From the NCBI GenBank assembly GCA_011037195.1, contig JAAEAF010000236.1, positions 124,001-188,000 of the forward strand: a stretch of DNA of 64,000 nucleotides, in the 5' to 3' direction. The notes beneath the pieces were generated by a model. That model searched no databases. It saw only the letters and a list, made by a program, of their open reading frames with translations, and was not told where the DNA came from. Numbering within the stretch: the first letter of the stretch is position 1; each line of letters starts with the position of its first letter. Below, in pieces: positions 46,752-57,619 of the stretch. Source of the stretch: Triatoma infestans (taxonomy: Eukaryota; Arthropoda; Insecta; Hemiptera; Reduviidae). The translations under genes and the position numbers were made by a program.

Positions 46752-46814
46752 GAAGGTGGAAAGTCATGCTGGAGAAGGTGGAAAGTCATGCTGGAGAAGG
46801 TGGAAAGTCATGCT
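46752..46814 (+). repeat. 22-bp tandem repeat, about three units
   Basis: The unit GAAGGTGGAAAGTCATGCTGGA runs 46752-46773 and 46774-46795, with a 19-bp third copy. It sits exactly at the start of the R1-like fragment. Confidence 0.9.
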
Positions 46815-47095
46815 TTCCTTAATTGTCCTTTTGGGCACAAGAAGGAGGATGCTCTAGCGAGGGAGGGCTTGAAGGACATTTCTATTGGCCCCGAATACTT
46901 CTGCGATTTGTCCAGAAGCCTGACCCAAACCTCTATCAAAGGTTGGATAGAAGAACAGCGTCTGCAATGGTGACAGAGAACACCAGGTCAGATGCAAGCA
47001 AAACTCTTCATTAAGAAACACATAGATCTAGTATACCATAGCCAGAAGGATATAAAGACCATAGCGGCCCTACTAATGGGGCATTGTAGGCTCAA
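46815..47095 (+). pseudogene. R1-like RNase H/knuckle fragment
   Basis: Encodes GHKKEDALAREGLKDISIGP, then CDLSRSLTQTSIKGWIEEQ, and after a frameshift AKLFIKKHIDLVYHSQKDIK and LLMGHCRLNRNMHQ. These match the C-terminal part of the element at 24646-28885 (DALAREGSKDAFIGLK, LLTGHCRLNRHMHH), so a second, diverged copy of that family is represented. It ends abruptly in HX monomer DNA at about 47096. Confidence 0.85.
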
Positions 47096-47099
47096 TAGG

Positions 47100-47946
47100 A
47101 ATATGCACCAGCTTAACCCTAACAGCCAACATAACCCTACCCTCACCCCAAAAGCCCCCTTGAAAGACTTTACCCAGAGAAATGTGTCAAATAAAAACTG
47201 TAGCATTTTAGATATGTAATTCATATAATTGGTTTAAAGAAAATCGTTGGAGCCGTTTTAGAGAAAATAGCAGAAAACTGAAAAACAATTGTCAGTAAAA
47301 ACGCACTTCCGATCATCCGATTTTCTTCAAACTCGGAAGTTCAACAACATATTCAATTGTAATTAATATTATTTAGATGATAGAATTATGTATTAAACTG
47401 AAATAGAACTTCAAAGGAAAACCTAACTTCTATCCCCCCACAAAAGTACCCTTAAATGCATTTTTCTGGTGAAATGTTACAAATAAAAATTGTAAATCTC
47501 TATATGTGCAGTTGATATAAAAAGTTTAAAGAAAATCGTTGGAGCCGTTTTAGAGAACATAGCAGAAAATTGAAAAATACTTTTAAGTAAAAACGCACTT
47601 TAAGTCGTCCGATTTTTTTCAAACTCGGAAGTTCAATTTTATATTTAATTCTAATTAATATTATTTAGATGTGAATTATTAAATCGCAAAAAAGTGAAAA
47701 ACCCATTTAGTAAAGTAGTGCTTCCGGTTGAGAAATTTTGACAGGTAATTTACTGTCGGATCCCATGGTGATACCTAAACGGAATATCAAGGTTGAACTT
47801 TCGTCAGTTTTTCGTTTTTGAGTTATGCAGTACACATACATAATACACACAGAGACACACTCACTCACACACACGCACACACACACACACACCCTTTTCC
47901 AAAAACCACTTTTTCGGACTCAGGGGACCGCAAAACTTTCTCTTAC
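47100..47946 (+). repeat. HX-family array, left part replaced
   Basis: Two good monomers (from about 47230 and 47525, each with AAAGAAAATCGTTGGAGCCG) lead to the arm with CGGATCCCATGGTGATACC (47757-47775), a CA-rich tract (47850-47891) and GGACTCAGGGGACCGCAAAA. It then meets another left terminus, ACTTTCTCTTACT at 47935-47947. Confidence 0.8.
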
Positions 47947-48830
47947 TTCTGTTAGTGCAATTATGTAGAAAATGATAAATTTCCTTTAAAATCAAATTTT
48001 ACATATTTCTACTGACAAATATAGGTGTGGGGAGGGAAATAAGCACCTACTCACCGGCCTTTGCAAGTAGAGAAGTAATTATATTCTGGCTCTTTGGAGC
48101 GCACCAAAAATAATGAATCTAACTGCATGTAACATTTGAAATGTGGCCATAAAACACTGCACAAGTGTCCAAAATCAAGAGGAATTCTACATTCCAACTG
48201 CAAATAATATTTGAAATTAAACACCACAAAGTCTGCATAACTACCCAAAATCAATGTTTCATTTGTTTCAAATAAAAGTGATATGTTATCTGTGCCGTTA
48301 GCATACCAAGTTTAATGGAAATCATTATAGACTTATTCATGAAAATTCCAAAAAACTCAAAAACCTATTCTATAAAGTCGCACTTTCCATTAAGCAATTT
48401 TCATAAAATTTGGAATTCTAGGGATGCGTCTAATATATATATACCGGCGCGCCTTCTCAGTGCACTGCCGGCCTCCGGTCAGTGTTCTCTCGTTACAGGC
48501 AACACTGTCCATCACCGGACAGTGAGCTGTAGAGGCTCCTAAGAAGAAAAAAATCTAAGGGTAGCACTGGACTCGAACCCGGGACCTCCGCGTGGGAGTC
48601 CAACGCTATAACCACTTAGCTAATCTCTCCCCTACTCTAATATATATTAATGCTATATAAGTTGTAGAACCATACTGAAGTGGTACTATACAGGGAGTAT
48701 TAGCGTTATTCTTCCCCCAGAACCCCCCCCCCCCAAGAGATCCATTTTCCCGGAAAATTGTTACAAATCAAAGTGACAGATTTTTTGTGAAAATTGTGTT
48801 TAATATCAATTTTATTTTTTTCCATTAGTG
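47935..48830 (+). repeat. HX-family copy interrupted by SINE copy E
   Basis: Begins at the left terminus 47935. Weak monomer sequence at 48250-48425 (GATATGTTATCTGTGCCG, TATAAAGTCGCACTTTCC) and again at 48660-48800 with a C-rich run (48725-48735). Confidence 0.55.
48441..48635 (-). mobile_element. tRNA-derived SINE, copy E
   Basis: Minus orientation; the B-box region reads GGTTCGAGTCC. A perfect 12-bp TSD TCTAATATATAT lies at 48429-48440 and 48636-48647. The 3' end is short and has no A-tail, so it is truncated at that end. Confidence 0.9.
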
Positions 48831-48839
48831 TAAAAAGCC

Positions 48840-49330
48840 AAATAATAAAATGGCGGAAATGTAGACATGGATGTTGCATTTCCGCCTAATTCTCTTTTGC
48901 CTTCTTCTTCAAAAATAGAATGTAAATTCAGAGTTTTCCTATTATAACGTACATTAAATGTAAAAAAACAACTTGATTTTCGTATTATGTTAAAAATAAA
49001 ATTGATTTTTCGCATTTTTTTTTATAAAAAAATTTAATTGCACAAATTAATTATTTATATAATACCTCGAAGGGAAAATTAGTAAAAAAAAAATTCTAAA
49101 CTAGATTTTTCATAGTTATAAACAATTAGCCAATCACAGTGTAGAAGTGAAGGTGTCAAATGTGGGCGTGGTCAAGATGATAATTCTCAATTTCTGATTG
49201 GCGTAGCATACGCGCACCGTATTTTATATTCATTTTATTTAATATATATATTAAATTGATTAATATAATTTAAATTGATTGATTGATTAAATATATAGTA
49301 ATTTTATATAATTGGTAGAACCAAATATTG
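48840..49330. other. AT-rich stretch without recognised gene
   Basis: Only A/T runs and a GATTGATTGATT repeat near 49282 are visible. Confidence 0.5.
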
Positions 49331-49334
49331 TTAT

Positions 49335-49815
49335 TGAAGTGTCACTTTAAAGGGAATTTTAGCGTTTCTACACCCCCCCCCCCACCCCCACAAAAAATCA
49401 ATTTTCCCAGGGAAAATATTACAAATTGAAGTGATAGCCATTCATTTGTATAGCTAGTATACGAAGTTTAAAAAAATCAATGAAGCCGTATTCGAGGAAA
49501 TCGCGATAAACTGAAGAAAAATCTTTCAGTAAAATCGTTTATCAAATATATTTTCCTCTCAAATGCTATATTAGTTAATTAGATAATTCTACCAACTAAA
49601 CAAAATTAATTAGAATTAAATAGATTGTCAAAATTCGGAGTTTCAAGAAAATTAATAAACTAGAAATGCGTTTTTACTGATTTTTTTTTTTCAGATTTCG
49701 CGATTTTATCCATAACAACACTGATGAATTTCTTTAAGATTGGTATACTAACTATAAAATTTGTCTGTTATAATTTTGTAAACTACAGTAAGAGGAAGTT
49801 TCAAATCAGATTTTT
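49335..49815. repeat. HX copy with inverted halves
   Basis: The left half (49335-49555) reads in plus orientation (AGTATACGAAGTTTAAAAAAATC). The right half (49565-49813) reads in minus orientation (AATTAGAATTAAATAGATTG) and ends with the reversed left terminus CAGTAAGAGGAAGT at 49787-49800. A C-rich run lies at 49371-49395. Confidence 0.65.
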
Positions 49816-50164
49816 TTTTTTAACAAAATAAATCTTTGTCTAATTTGAAAAAAACATATATAATAATAATAGTGTTTATCTAGAGAAAATACATAAATAT
49901 CGCTTAATAAACTAGAAGAAAGAAAAAAAAAACGCAAAATGCATGGAGATTTTTCTCCGTCTGCTGAGTTGCATATTTAAAAATTATTTCTACAAAACAC
50001 AACAAAAGACTCAAACAATACAAAATAAATGAGAAAAACAAAACAACTCTTCCTTTGATATATACAAAAATTTTAACCAGACACGGTTGATAAAAATTAC
50101 ATGCATAAATAAACAATAAAACCTTATTAATACTTAAATTCATTAACTAAAAATTGCCTATACA

Positions 50165-50690
50165 GGTGAGAATCTTTCAAGTGATTTACAAAGGATATTC
50201 CAATTCTCCCCATTCAGATATCTACAGAGTTCCAATTTATTAAGTACCTTCTTACCGAAATGTTTTAATCTCTAGCTAGATAAGATTGGATAACTTGATA
50301 TGAAGTGAATAACGTCTTCTACTTTTTCCAAGTTACATAACGAACATAACTGAGGTAGGATCTGTATTAAATGATCTATAATTCAAATTTAATGTTTCCG
50401 TCCGAGCTTTTTAAAATTAATTTGATATCATTAAAACTTCTATTTGTGAAATAACTGTAGTTATAATTTAATTTTGAGTAAATTTTATGATATGTTCCTG
50501 CTAATGCCTTCACTTCTGCATTTACTTTAAATTCATTTTCTTGTTTATTTAGTATTTTGTTTAATTTCCTCTTCCACGATTCCAAAGGATAAGGACTAAA
50601 ATCTTCCAACGGCAACTGGAATTTTTCATCTAAATTTTTCCAAGTATTGAACCAAAGTAATTTTCTTGAAATGACAACTTTTTTTAAAAA
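50165..50690 (-). pseudogene. Non-LTR retrotransposon C-terminus
   Basis: From about 50680 the minus strand reads LLWFNTWKNLDEKFQLPLED, SWKRKLNKILNKQENEF and YFTNRSFNDIKLILK. After one frameshift near 50405 it continues ARTETLNLNYRSFNTDP, and after another CSLCNLEKVEDVIHFISSYP and GKKVLNKLELCRYLNGENWN to a stop near 50165. CxxC…H followed by Y/CP is the zinc-knuckle pattern at the C-terminus of several LINE groups. The RT core is absent. This lineage looks different from the other LINE fragments in the window. Confidence 0.6.
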
Positions 50691-50694
50691 AAAA

Positions 50695-52390
50695 ACCTAT
50701 ATTATGGGTGAGCTTAAAATTTAAAGAACCTGACTATGCACTAGTTGATGAAGCACTGAGTGTCATGACATCTAGTGACTGTTCTTTGAGTTAGCTTACT
50801 ACTTGATACTTAAATCTTTAAAATACAAAATCATACAAGTAAAATTACTGTAATATCATAAAAATATAGTATAACGAATAAATTGTAAGTTTTGATTTCT
50901 TTAAAAAAAAAAAAAATAAAGTAAAATTTAAAACATTGTGTCTTTTTTGAACTAAAAGCAAACAGTAAAAAAAAAAAAAAAATGTGTTCTTTCATATTAT
51001 ATTTTTACTGAGGGGAGAAAATAAAAAACAATTGAAATATTTGTGCTATGATTTCGTTATGATTTATACATGTTATAATCTAAAGAATAAGTTTTCATCT
51101 CTGGGCAGCGAATGTGTGGTTTTTTGTTTTGTTTTATTATTATTATTATTTTTTTTTTTAACTCCATGGATTGTTTTTAATGAATAAAATAGAAATGAAT
51201 GGCTTGTGTTTTGTGCGTAAAATATGGGCTACGAGAAAACAAGAGTGAGAGAAAGTGAGTTTCCATTTTTGTAATTTGTGTTTTTTTTTGGCTCAGTTCC
51301 CAGTTTGGTTTTTATGTGTGTGTATTTCTGTTGGAGCGTGTGAGTATATATATATATATATATGGTGCTGTGTGGATCGATACTTGTGCACTTGTTACTG
51401 CCTCAACAGGTTTGCAAGTTCTCTCTCTCTCTCTCAGAGTATAATTCCCTCTTCCCTATATTTCCCCTCACACAGTTTCACAATATACATCCTAAACTCA
51501 AACTCTCCCTTCAGTGTAACACATCTCATTCACACACCCTAAAAATTTACAAAAACCTAGGCTCGCCTAATACCTAGTATAATACCCTTTTTACTAGAAA
51601 ATACCTTGGTATTCCTTTCACTGTTTTACATCAAACAAACAGAAGAAGAATAAGAAGCAGAACTCAGGTTTCTCAACCTTCACACAGCCACCTAAAATAT
51701 TTGTTACCATGATGACGTAGGTACTTACACAAACACATAGACACACAGAGCCATCAGCTAATTCAACGTTCTAATACAATTAAAGCATTCTCAATTCTCC
51801 GCCTCAATCCCCCTTTCCATTCTAATTCTTGCTACCTCTATCACATAACGTCTTATTAACTCATTAAAGTTTGTTTCATCCAAATCTGTCAAACAGATTT
51901 ATAAGTTTTCATACACTTAATTACAAATTCCCACAGGTCGTCAGGACGATATCGCGCATATCATTACTTTTTTTTTTTAACATCACAGAGAGATGTTTAT
52001 CTCTGATATTTTTCCACTTTAATCATCATCTTTTTTTTTAATCTGTCTGTGTGTGATGATACCAATTCTTTTTTGTGTTTAATAAAGAAAGAAAAAATTC
52101 TCTTTATTGAACCATATGTGTCCGTTTATGTTTTTTTTTTAAAAAAAAGTTCTTTTTAAATCGAAAAGTAAAACTTTATAAAGTTGCTAATGTTCAGGAA
52201 AAATATGGAAAATTCAGTGGAATAAAAAAAGAAAAATCAGGTACTTTTAATCCCTTTAATGTAATTTTTTTTTCTTGGGCATAACAAAAACATCACACGG
52301 ATTAAAGTAATCTATTTTATTTTAACTTGGCTAAAAACCGATACAAATTGAATCGAACATTTTTTCTTTCTCTTTCTACTTTAAGAGGTA
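50695..52390. other. AT-rich stretch with microsatellites, no recognised gene
   Basis: (TA)n near 51345-51362, (CT)n near 51420-51437 and long T or A runs. Open frames over 51255-51577 are low-complexity. Confidence 0.5.
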
Positions 52391-52401
52391 GTATGGCGAT
52401 C

Positions 52402-52654
52402 GCGAGGGAAGGGATTAACCCAGTGGTAGCGCGCTGGACTAGCAACTCTGAGGTCCCGCGATCGAGTCCAGCAGTGCTGCCCTTAGATTTTCTCTTTTTA
52501 GGAGCCTCTTACAGCTCACTGTGCGGTGATGGACAGTTGTCTATAATGAGAACCACATGGCTCAGAGCTATATGGGGTAGCTACATGGGCCCAGATGTAT
52601 TTTGAATAGCATAGAGCTTAATCCTTCCTCACAGACCTTAAAAAAAAATAAAAA
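52402..52654 (+). mobile_element. tRNA-derived SINE, copy F, long form
   Basis: Head GGGATTAACCCAGTGGTAGC, body CTTTTTAGGAGCCTCTTACAG, long 3' end (GCTACATGGGCCCAGATG, ATAGCATAGAGC) and an A-rich tail. TSD ATGGCGATC at 52393-52401 and 52655-52663. Same 3' end type as copy A. Confidence 0.9.
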
Positions 52655-52669
52655 ATGGCGATCTCATCA

Positions 52670-53890
52670 AATAGGAAAAAACAATATTCTGGGTGAATAC
52701 CAGTGTGAGTTCTGGCCGAACAGATCAACCACCGACCATATTTTCTTCGTCAGACAAATGTTATGAATTTAATGTGCCATGTTTTCATCGATTTTAAGCA
52801 AGCATACGACAGCATCAACAGAGAAGAACTGATAAAGTTTATACTGAATGTATGAATCCCTCTATGAATTCCTTACGAGAATTACCTACAGGTAGTAGCT
52901 GTAAGGTGAAGGTTCAGGGAATGCTGTCGGAGAAGTTTGCAGTCTCAAACGGTCTAAGACAATGTGATCCTCTGTCCCCCTCACATTTTAGTCTAGCCAT
53001 CGAATACTCAATTGGAGCAATTCGTACAAATGCAAATGGTACATTTATAATAGGCTGCCTCAACATCTTGCGTACGCAGATGCTGATATCAGCTCGCTCA
53101 AGAGCAGCGCTAGCAGGAGGGGCTTTTGAGGAATTTAAGGAAGGGCCACAACTAAATTTGGGTTGTAAATAAATGATGAAAAAACGGTGAATCTGAGGGC
53201 AACAAGAAGTTCCAGAAGAATAGAAGAAAATGTATGTTTTGAAACCCATGAATTCAAAACAGTCAGTCAGTTCAAATACTTAGGAGATCTCGTAACAGAA
53301 AAAAATGAAACCTCTGAAGAGACTATGGCCAGAGTGACTTCCGGGAACAAGCGCTATTTTGCAATTCTGAAACCGCTGAAGTTTAGAGGCTTGCCAAAGA
53401 GCGAAGGTCCCTATTTATAAAATAATCACAAGCCCCGTGGTGCTGTTGTGAAACCTTGGTACTTACGAAAGAAACAGAGAAAATATATGGGACACGAAGG
53501 TACTCAGAAGAATGTATGGACCGGTCTGTGAGAGTGGGTGCTGGAGGATAAGAAAGAACGTTGAACTTCTTTAAAAGTAAAATGAACCAGACTTGGTATC
53601 ATTTGCAAGGAAAAACCAGTTGAGATGGTTGGGGCATGTGGAACGGATGCCCGAAGACAGGATTCCAAAAAGTTGTTGGAAGAGATACTGGGAGTAAGCC
53701 GTAGAGATTGAGCCGTGGAGATGTTTCCGGTTGAGATGGCTGGGATATGTAGAAGAAATATTGATGAGAATGGGAGCGAGAAGATGGAGAAGACACGCCT
53801 AGGAAAGATAAGAGTGGAGTAGAATTGTGGATGAGGCCCAGGCTCTTGTAGGGTCATAGCGCCATGTAGGGTAGGTAGATAGGTAGGTAT
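52670..53890 (+). pseudogene. RTE-clade reverse transcriptase remnant
   Basis: Order of blocks: EYQCGFRPNRSTTDHIFFVR (52700), a frame with FIDFKQAYDSI-like DNA (52785), KVKVQGMLSEKFAVSNGLRQ then CDPLSPSHFSLAIEY (52900-53010, where the usual GD reads CD), a damaged YADD region (53070), NDEKTVNLRATRSSRRIEEN and FKYLGDLVTEKNE (53170-53310). The C-terminal RRKNVELLKVK, NQLRWLGHVERMPEDRIPKS and GRP-like regions follow to about 53860. It ends in a TAGGTAGATAGGTAGGTA-like repeat, as RTE elements often do. Many shifts and stops; no endonuclease. It inserted into or beside HX sequence (GTGTCAAATTTTCGATATT at 53899). Confidence 0.8.
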
Positions 53891-53894
53891 GGGC

Positions 53895-55530
53895 ATCGTG
53901 TCAAATTTTCGATATTACGAGTTTTCACAGGAAATACAGTTTTGAGGTATCTGAGTTATTAAAGAGTCAACATGCTGGTTCTTTTAGATTAACATCATGG
54001 ATTTCAGAAGTCCTCGATTCCTGGAATAAAATGAACCGAAGCCTGAAAGATCCAGAAATTTCATTGGTCGTAGAAAGCTTGTAGTATATTTAAAAATGAT
54101 GAACTGTCCTGCTATTAAAAAACAATTAAAAGAAATCTTTAAAAAAAGTAAGATATTATTCTTTTGTCCTAGAATTGGGATTATTTATTACGGTTAATTA
54201 TAGAAATGAAAATAGATAACTGATTGAGGGTACTGATAGTACAATGCGATCTATCGGACACAAAGCAAACTAAAACTTCAACTAATGCTAAAAATGAAAG
54301 GAGAATTTTTGATAAATAGAATAATATGATGTTCTTGTTACGTTAATAACAATTCATCATTAATTGAACATTGAAAAATATTCTTCTAAATCATTTAACA
54401 AATATAATATGCTTTCTCATTATTCTTGTTGAATTACATACTGTTAATAGTATTGTAGCCGTATGAAAAATTAGCATAGCTAATCCATTGGTTATGTTTA
54501 GAAGAATATTGAGTCTTGTGAAACTCATATTTTTTTCAAAGTATATACTTTCATCATGGTTCATAACACATATTCAAAAACATACTGGAAGTTTTCCGAG
54601 GGAGCTTCGTCACTAAGTGGTTATGGATGTAGAATGGAATATTTAGGCAAAGTTCCTGAGGGTGCATCCTATACAGAGCTCTTTACTCTATCTTTAGCGT
54701 AAAGCTGATGGAAGAGCCTCGTTTAATATGTCCAGCACCCCCAAAAACTGCCCCTCTTTTATAACATAAATACTGGCTACCCTCTATCTAATTTACCCCC
54801 TTCTGTATTAGAGTATCTGCTTTATCATCATTGCCGTCCCCAAACGTACTACTTCCTATCACAAGTTCCCACGCATACAATTTCCGTTTTTAACATAACT
54901 AAAATAGATTTCAAATGATTATTTGTAATATTACTATTTTTATGTGATATGTGTTAGGGTTAGGTTAATACATAACTGTATGGAGTTTGTAAAATGTTTT
55001 ATTAAAATGCTTCATTGTTTATTTCTCATTCTTACAGTTTACCACTCTTAACCGGAGTAGAAGGCCGCACAAAACAGCTCAATTCCAAAGTTAGGAGCCA
55101 CATACTATCACGGCCAGAGAAATCTCGATGGGTGACTACTCTTCTTCCTAGAAGCCGTTTTCAAATTGAATCTCAATATACTTTTTCAAATATAGGGTGC
55201 TACTAGTCAATTGAATATTGTCCCAGGTAATTGGAACGCTCTTTAAATTACTTGTAAGGGCAAACGCTTATTTCTGGGTCCACAATGTGTAATTATGAGA
55301 AAATTATACTTCAATGAACCAACCTCTGATTTTCAAGTTCTGATTTGCTTCCATTATTCTCTTTATTCTGAGAAAAAAGTTGAATGATAGAATTGGTTTA
55401 AAAAAATGGAAAATTCCAGCTATATTTTTTTAATTTTCACGAACTACAGTTTTTATTTAAACGAAATATTTCTTTTTGGACTTTTCTTTGAGGATTTGAA
55501 TTGAAAAAAGTCTGTTATGAAGCATTCACA
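53895..55530. other. Stretch with HX scrap and a candidate exon, otherwise unrecognised
   Basis: 53895-53965 is HX right-arm sequence. 54995-55206 is an open frame of 60 codons directly preceded by TTTATTTCTCATTCTTACAG, a good splice acceptor; it has no recognised motif. The rest is AT-rich. Confidence 0.4.
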
Positions 55531-55532
55531 CA

Positions 55533-56237
55533 ACTTTCTCCTACTGCAATTTAAATTATCATAATACTGCAACGTTGAGTTGGGTTGTCCACAAAAATAG
55601 GTGATAAGGGTTATACTTACTTACCTTCAAAACCAACAAAACTTGTGCATTTTAAATTTAATCTTATCTGACAGAGCCTCTAAAAGAACCCTCAAAATCC
55701 CTCTGAAATCATTTTTCCCCAACAAATGATTCAAATAAAAGAATTTTTTTATCGGTGGATTCCAAATATGAAGAAAATAGTTGTAAAAAATTCCAAATCT
55801 CAAAAAAAAGTCGCACTTTAGGTTAAACGGATTTTCTTCATTATTTCGAATTCTATGCATATTAATATTACATAGGTGGGAAGAAACCATACATTGTGCT
55901 CTAGTGGTACATTAGAAGAAAGCATAAAGCTATTTTCTGTGGGAAAATATATCAAATAAAAGTGATAGGTATTTATGTATGTAGATAATATACGAAGTTT
56001 AAAGAAAATCATGGCACTCATTTATGAGAAAAAAGCAAAAAAGTAAAATAAAATAAAAAATTCAGTCAATCGCACTTCCGATAGATGGATTTTTGCCCGA
56101 AACCCTCGTATCATATATATACGTATATGAACACATACAATTTTCTTGGAACACTTACTCATGCTCAGAGAACCCGACAAACATGCATTACCGGTGACAA
56201 CCACAAATTCATTGTCTCTTACAGTCCTAAAGAAAGT
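55533..56237 (+). mobile_element. HX-family element
   Basis: Left terminus ACTTTCTCCTACT at 55533-55545. Divergent monomers with AAAGAAAATCATGGCACTC at 56000 and AATCGCACTTCCG at 56068. The right arm is shortened (TGCTCAGAGAACCCGACAAAC), with end CTAAAGAAAGT at 56227-56237. Confidence 0.7.
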
Positions 56238-56239
56238 AA

Positions 56240-57600
56240 AAATGGTCACATCTATTGCTTCCTGATCGAATTTGATACTTTATTAAAGATTGATTGTATG
56301 AGATGTTAAAACAAAAAAACAAAGTCACCCTCACCTGAAGTGGTGATAGCACCTGCAGACTCTATAGGGATTTAGAGGACTTCTTTTCTTCTATACTATT
56401 CCAGCCCGCCAACCTGATAGGAAGAAACATTGTATAATTTTCAGCCCCTATGATAACTTGAAAGGACAAATCATTCATTAAAAGTAGATTTTAAAAGATG
56501 TCCGAAGCTTCATTAAGCTCCCAACTGGAGTTTTAAGTTAATCATTGATTTTTTGGTTGGATTATTTTTTGGAACTTTAGTAGCAGATTTGAATTGCACA
56601 ATATTAATGAAATGACTTTATCGCTAACTATTTTCAATCGATTATTTCTAGCCGACATTTTTCATGTTTTTTGAGTTTCAAAAATGAAAGATATCTAATC
56701 AACAGGACCTTAGAGATGATAAGTAACATCTCCAACTACATACAACTTATTATTGAATTAATTATATTCCTTTTTGTCTTAGATTTTTTTATTTTTATTA
56801 GTTTAAATTACTTACATGTCTGGAACAAAAAAAGTATTAGGAAATTTGATATAATTAACAAATGCACTGTAGTGTTAGTATTATGTGATTGTGTAATAGA
56901 TTAAATAATCATTATTTACCAGCTAGGCTAAAACAAATGTTCGAACTTTCACCAGTAGATGGCCATCAAGTTTAAATTTAAACAGTACAATCACAAGTAA
57001 TACAGTACAATCGAAAATAATAATTTGCAGCTGAAGTTACATTTGAGACTGCTCTATATATATATTTTTCTATTTACTTAACTGGGTGTAAATATACAAT
57101 TAAAGAAATATTGCAGTCATTCATTGTTTAGAGTTTACCATATCAGTCATTAATAACGAGCTGGGGAATGCTAACCTTTATCCGTAATTAGAAATTTATA
57201 GTTATTGATTTGTAATCGTTTATTGCGCATTGTATAATCTGTAATATACGTATATGGTAATGTGTTCATGAGTAACAAGGTGAAATAACTCATTTCAACA
57301 TTTGGTATACATATTCAAATCTTCTTTTGGATATATTAATTTTTTACTATGGTGAAGCTCGTTTATTGCAATATAAAAGAGGAAGAATCAAATTTGAAAA
57401 GTGACAAATTTAGTTTTTGCTTTTTCTGATTTAGTAAGCTGAAGCATTGCAATGTTCAATGTTCAAAATTGAATTTTCACCGGAAATCCACGTTTCAAAA
57501 CCTAAAAAGATGAAGGAAGTTTAAAAAAAAAAATGTTTCAAAAGTCAGAAAAAAGACATTTTATTTGCATAATAGAATGGTATAAAAAAATTGAGTGACT
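56240..57600. other. AT-rich stretch without confident gene
   Basis: A hydrophobic open frame at 56650-56904 is preceded by TTATTTCTAG and contains a long membrane-like segment; evidence is too weak to call it. The rest is AT-rich. Confidence 0.4.
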
Positions 57601-57619
57601 GTCTCACATGAGATTTTTT

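Noticed and set aside
46740..46815. CRISPR-like repeats
   Set aside because: The 22-bp units are head-to-tail without spacers; simple tandem repeat in a eukaryotic genome.
53504..53896. 130-codon minus-strand open frame
   Set aside because: Antisense shadow of the RTE remnant's C-terminal region.
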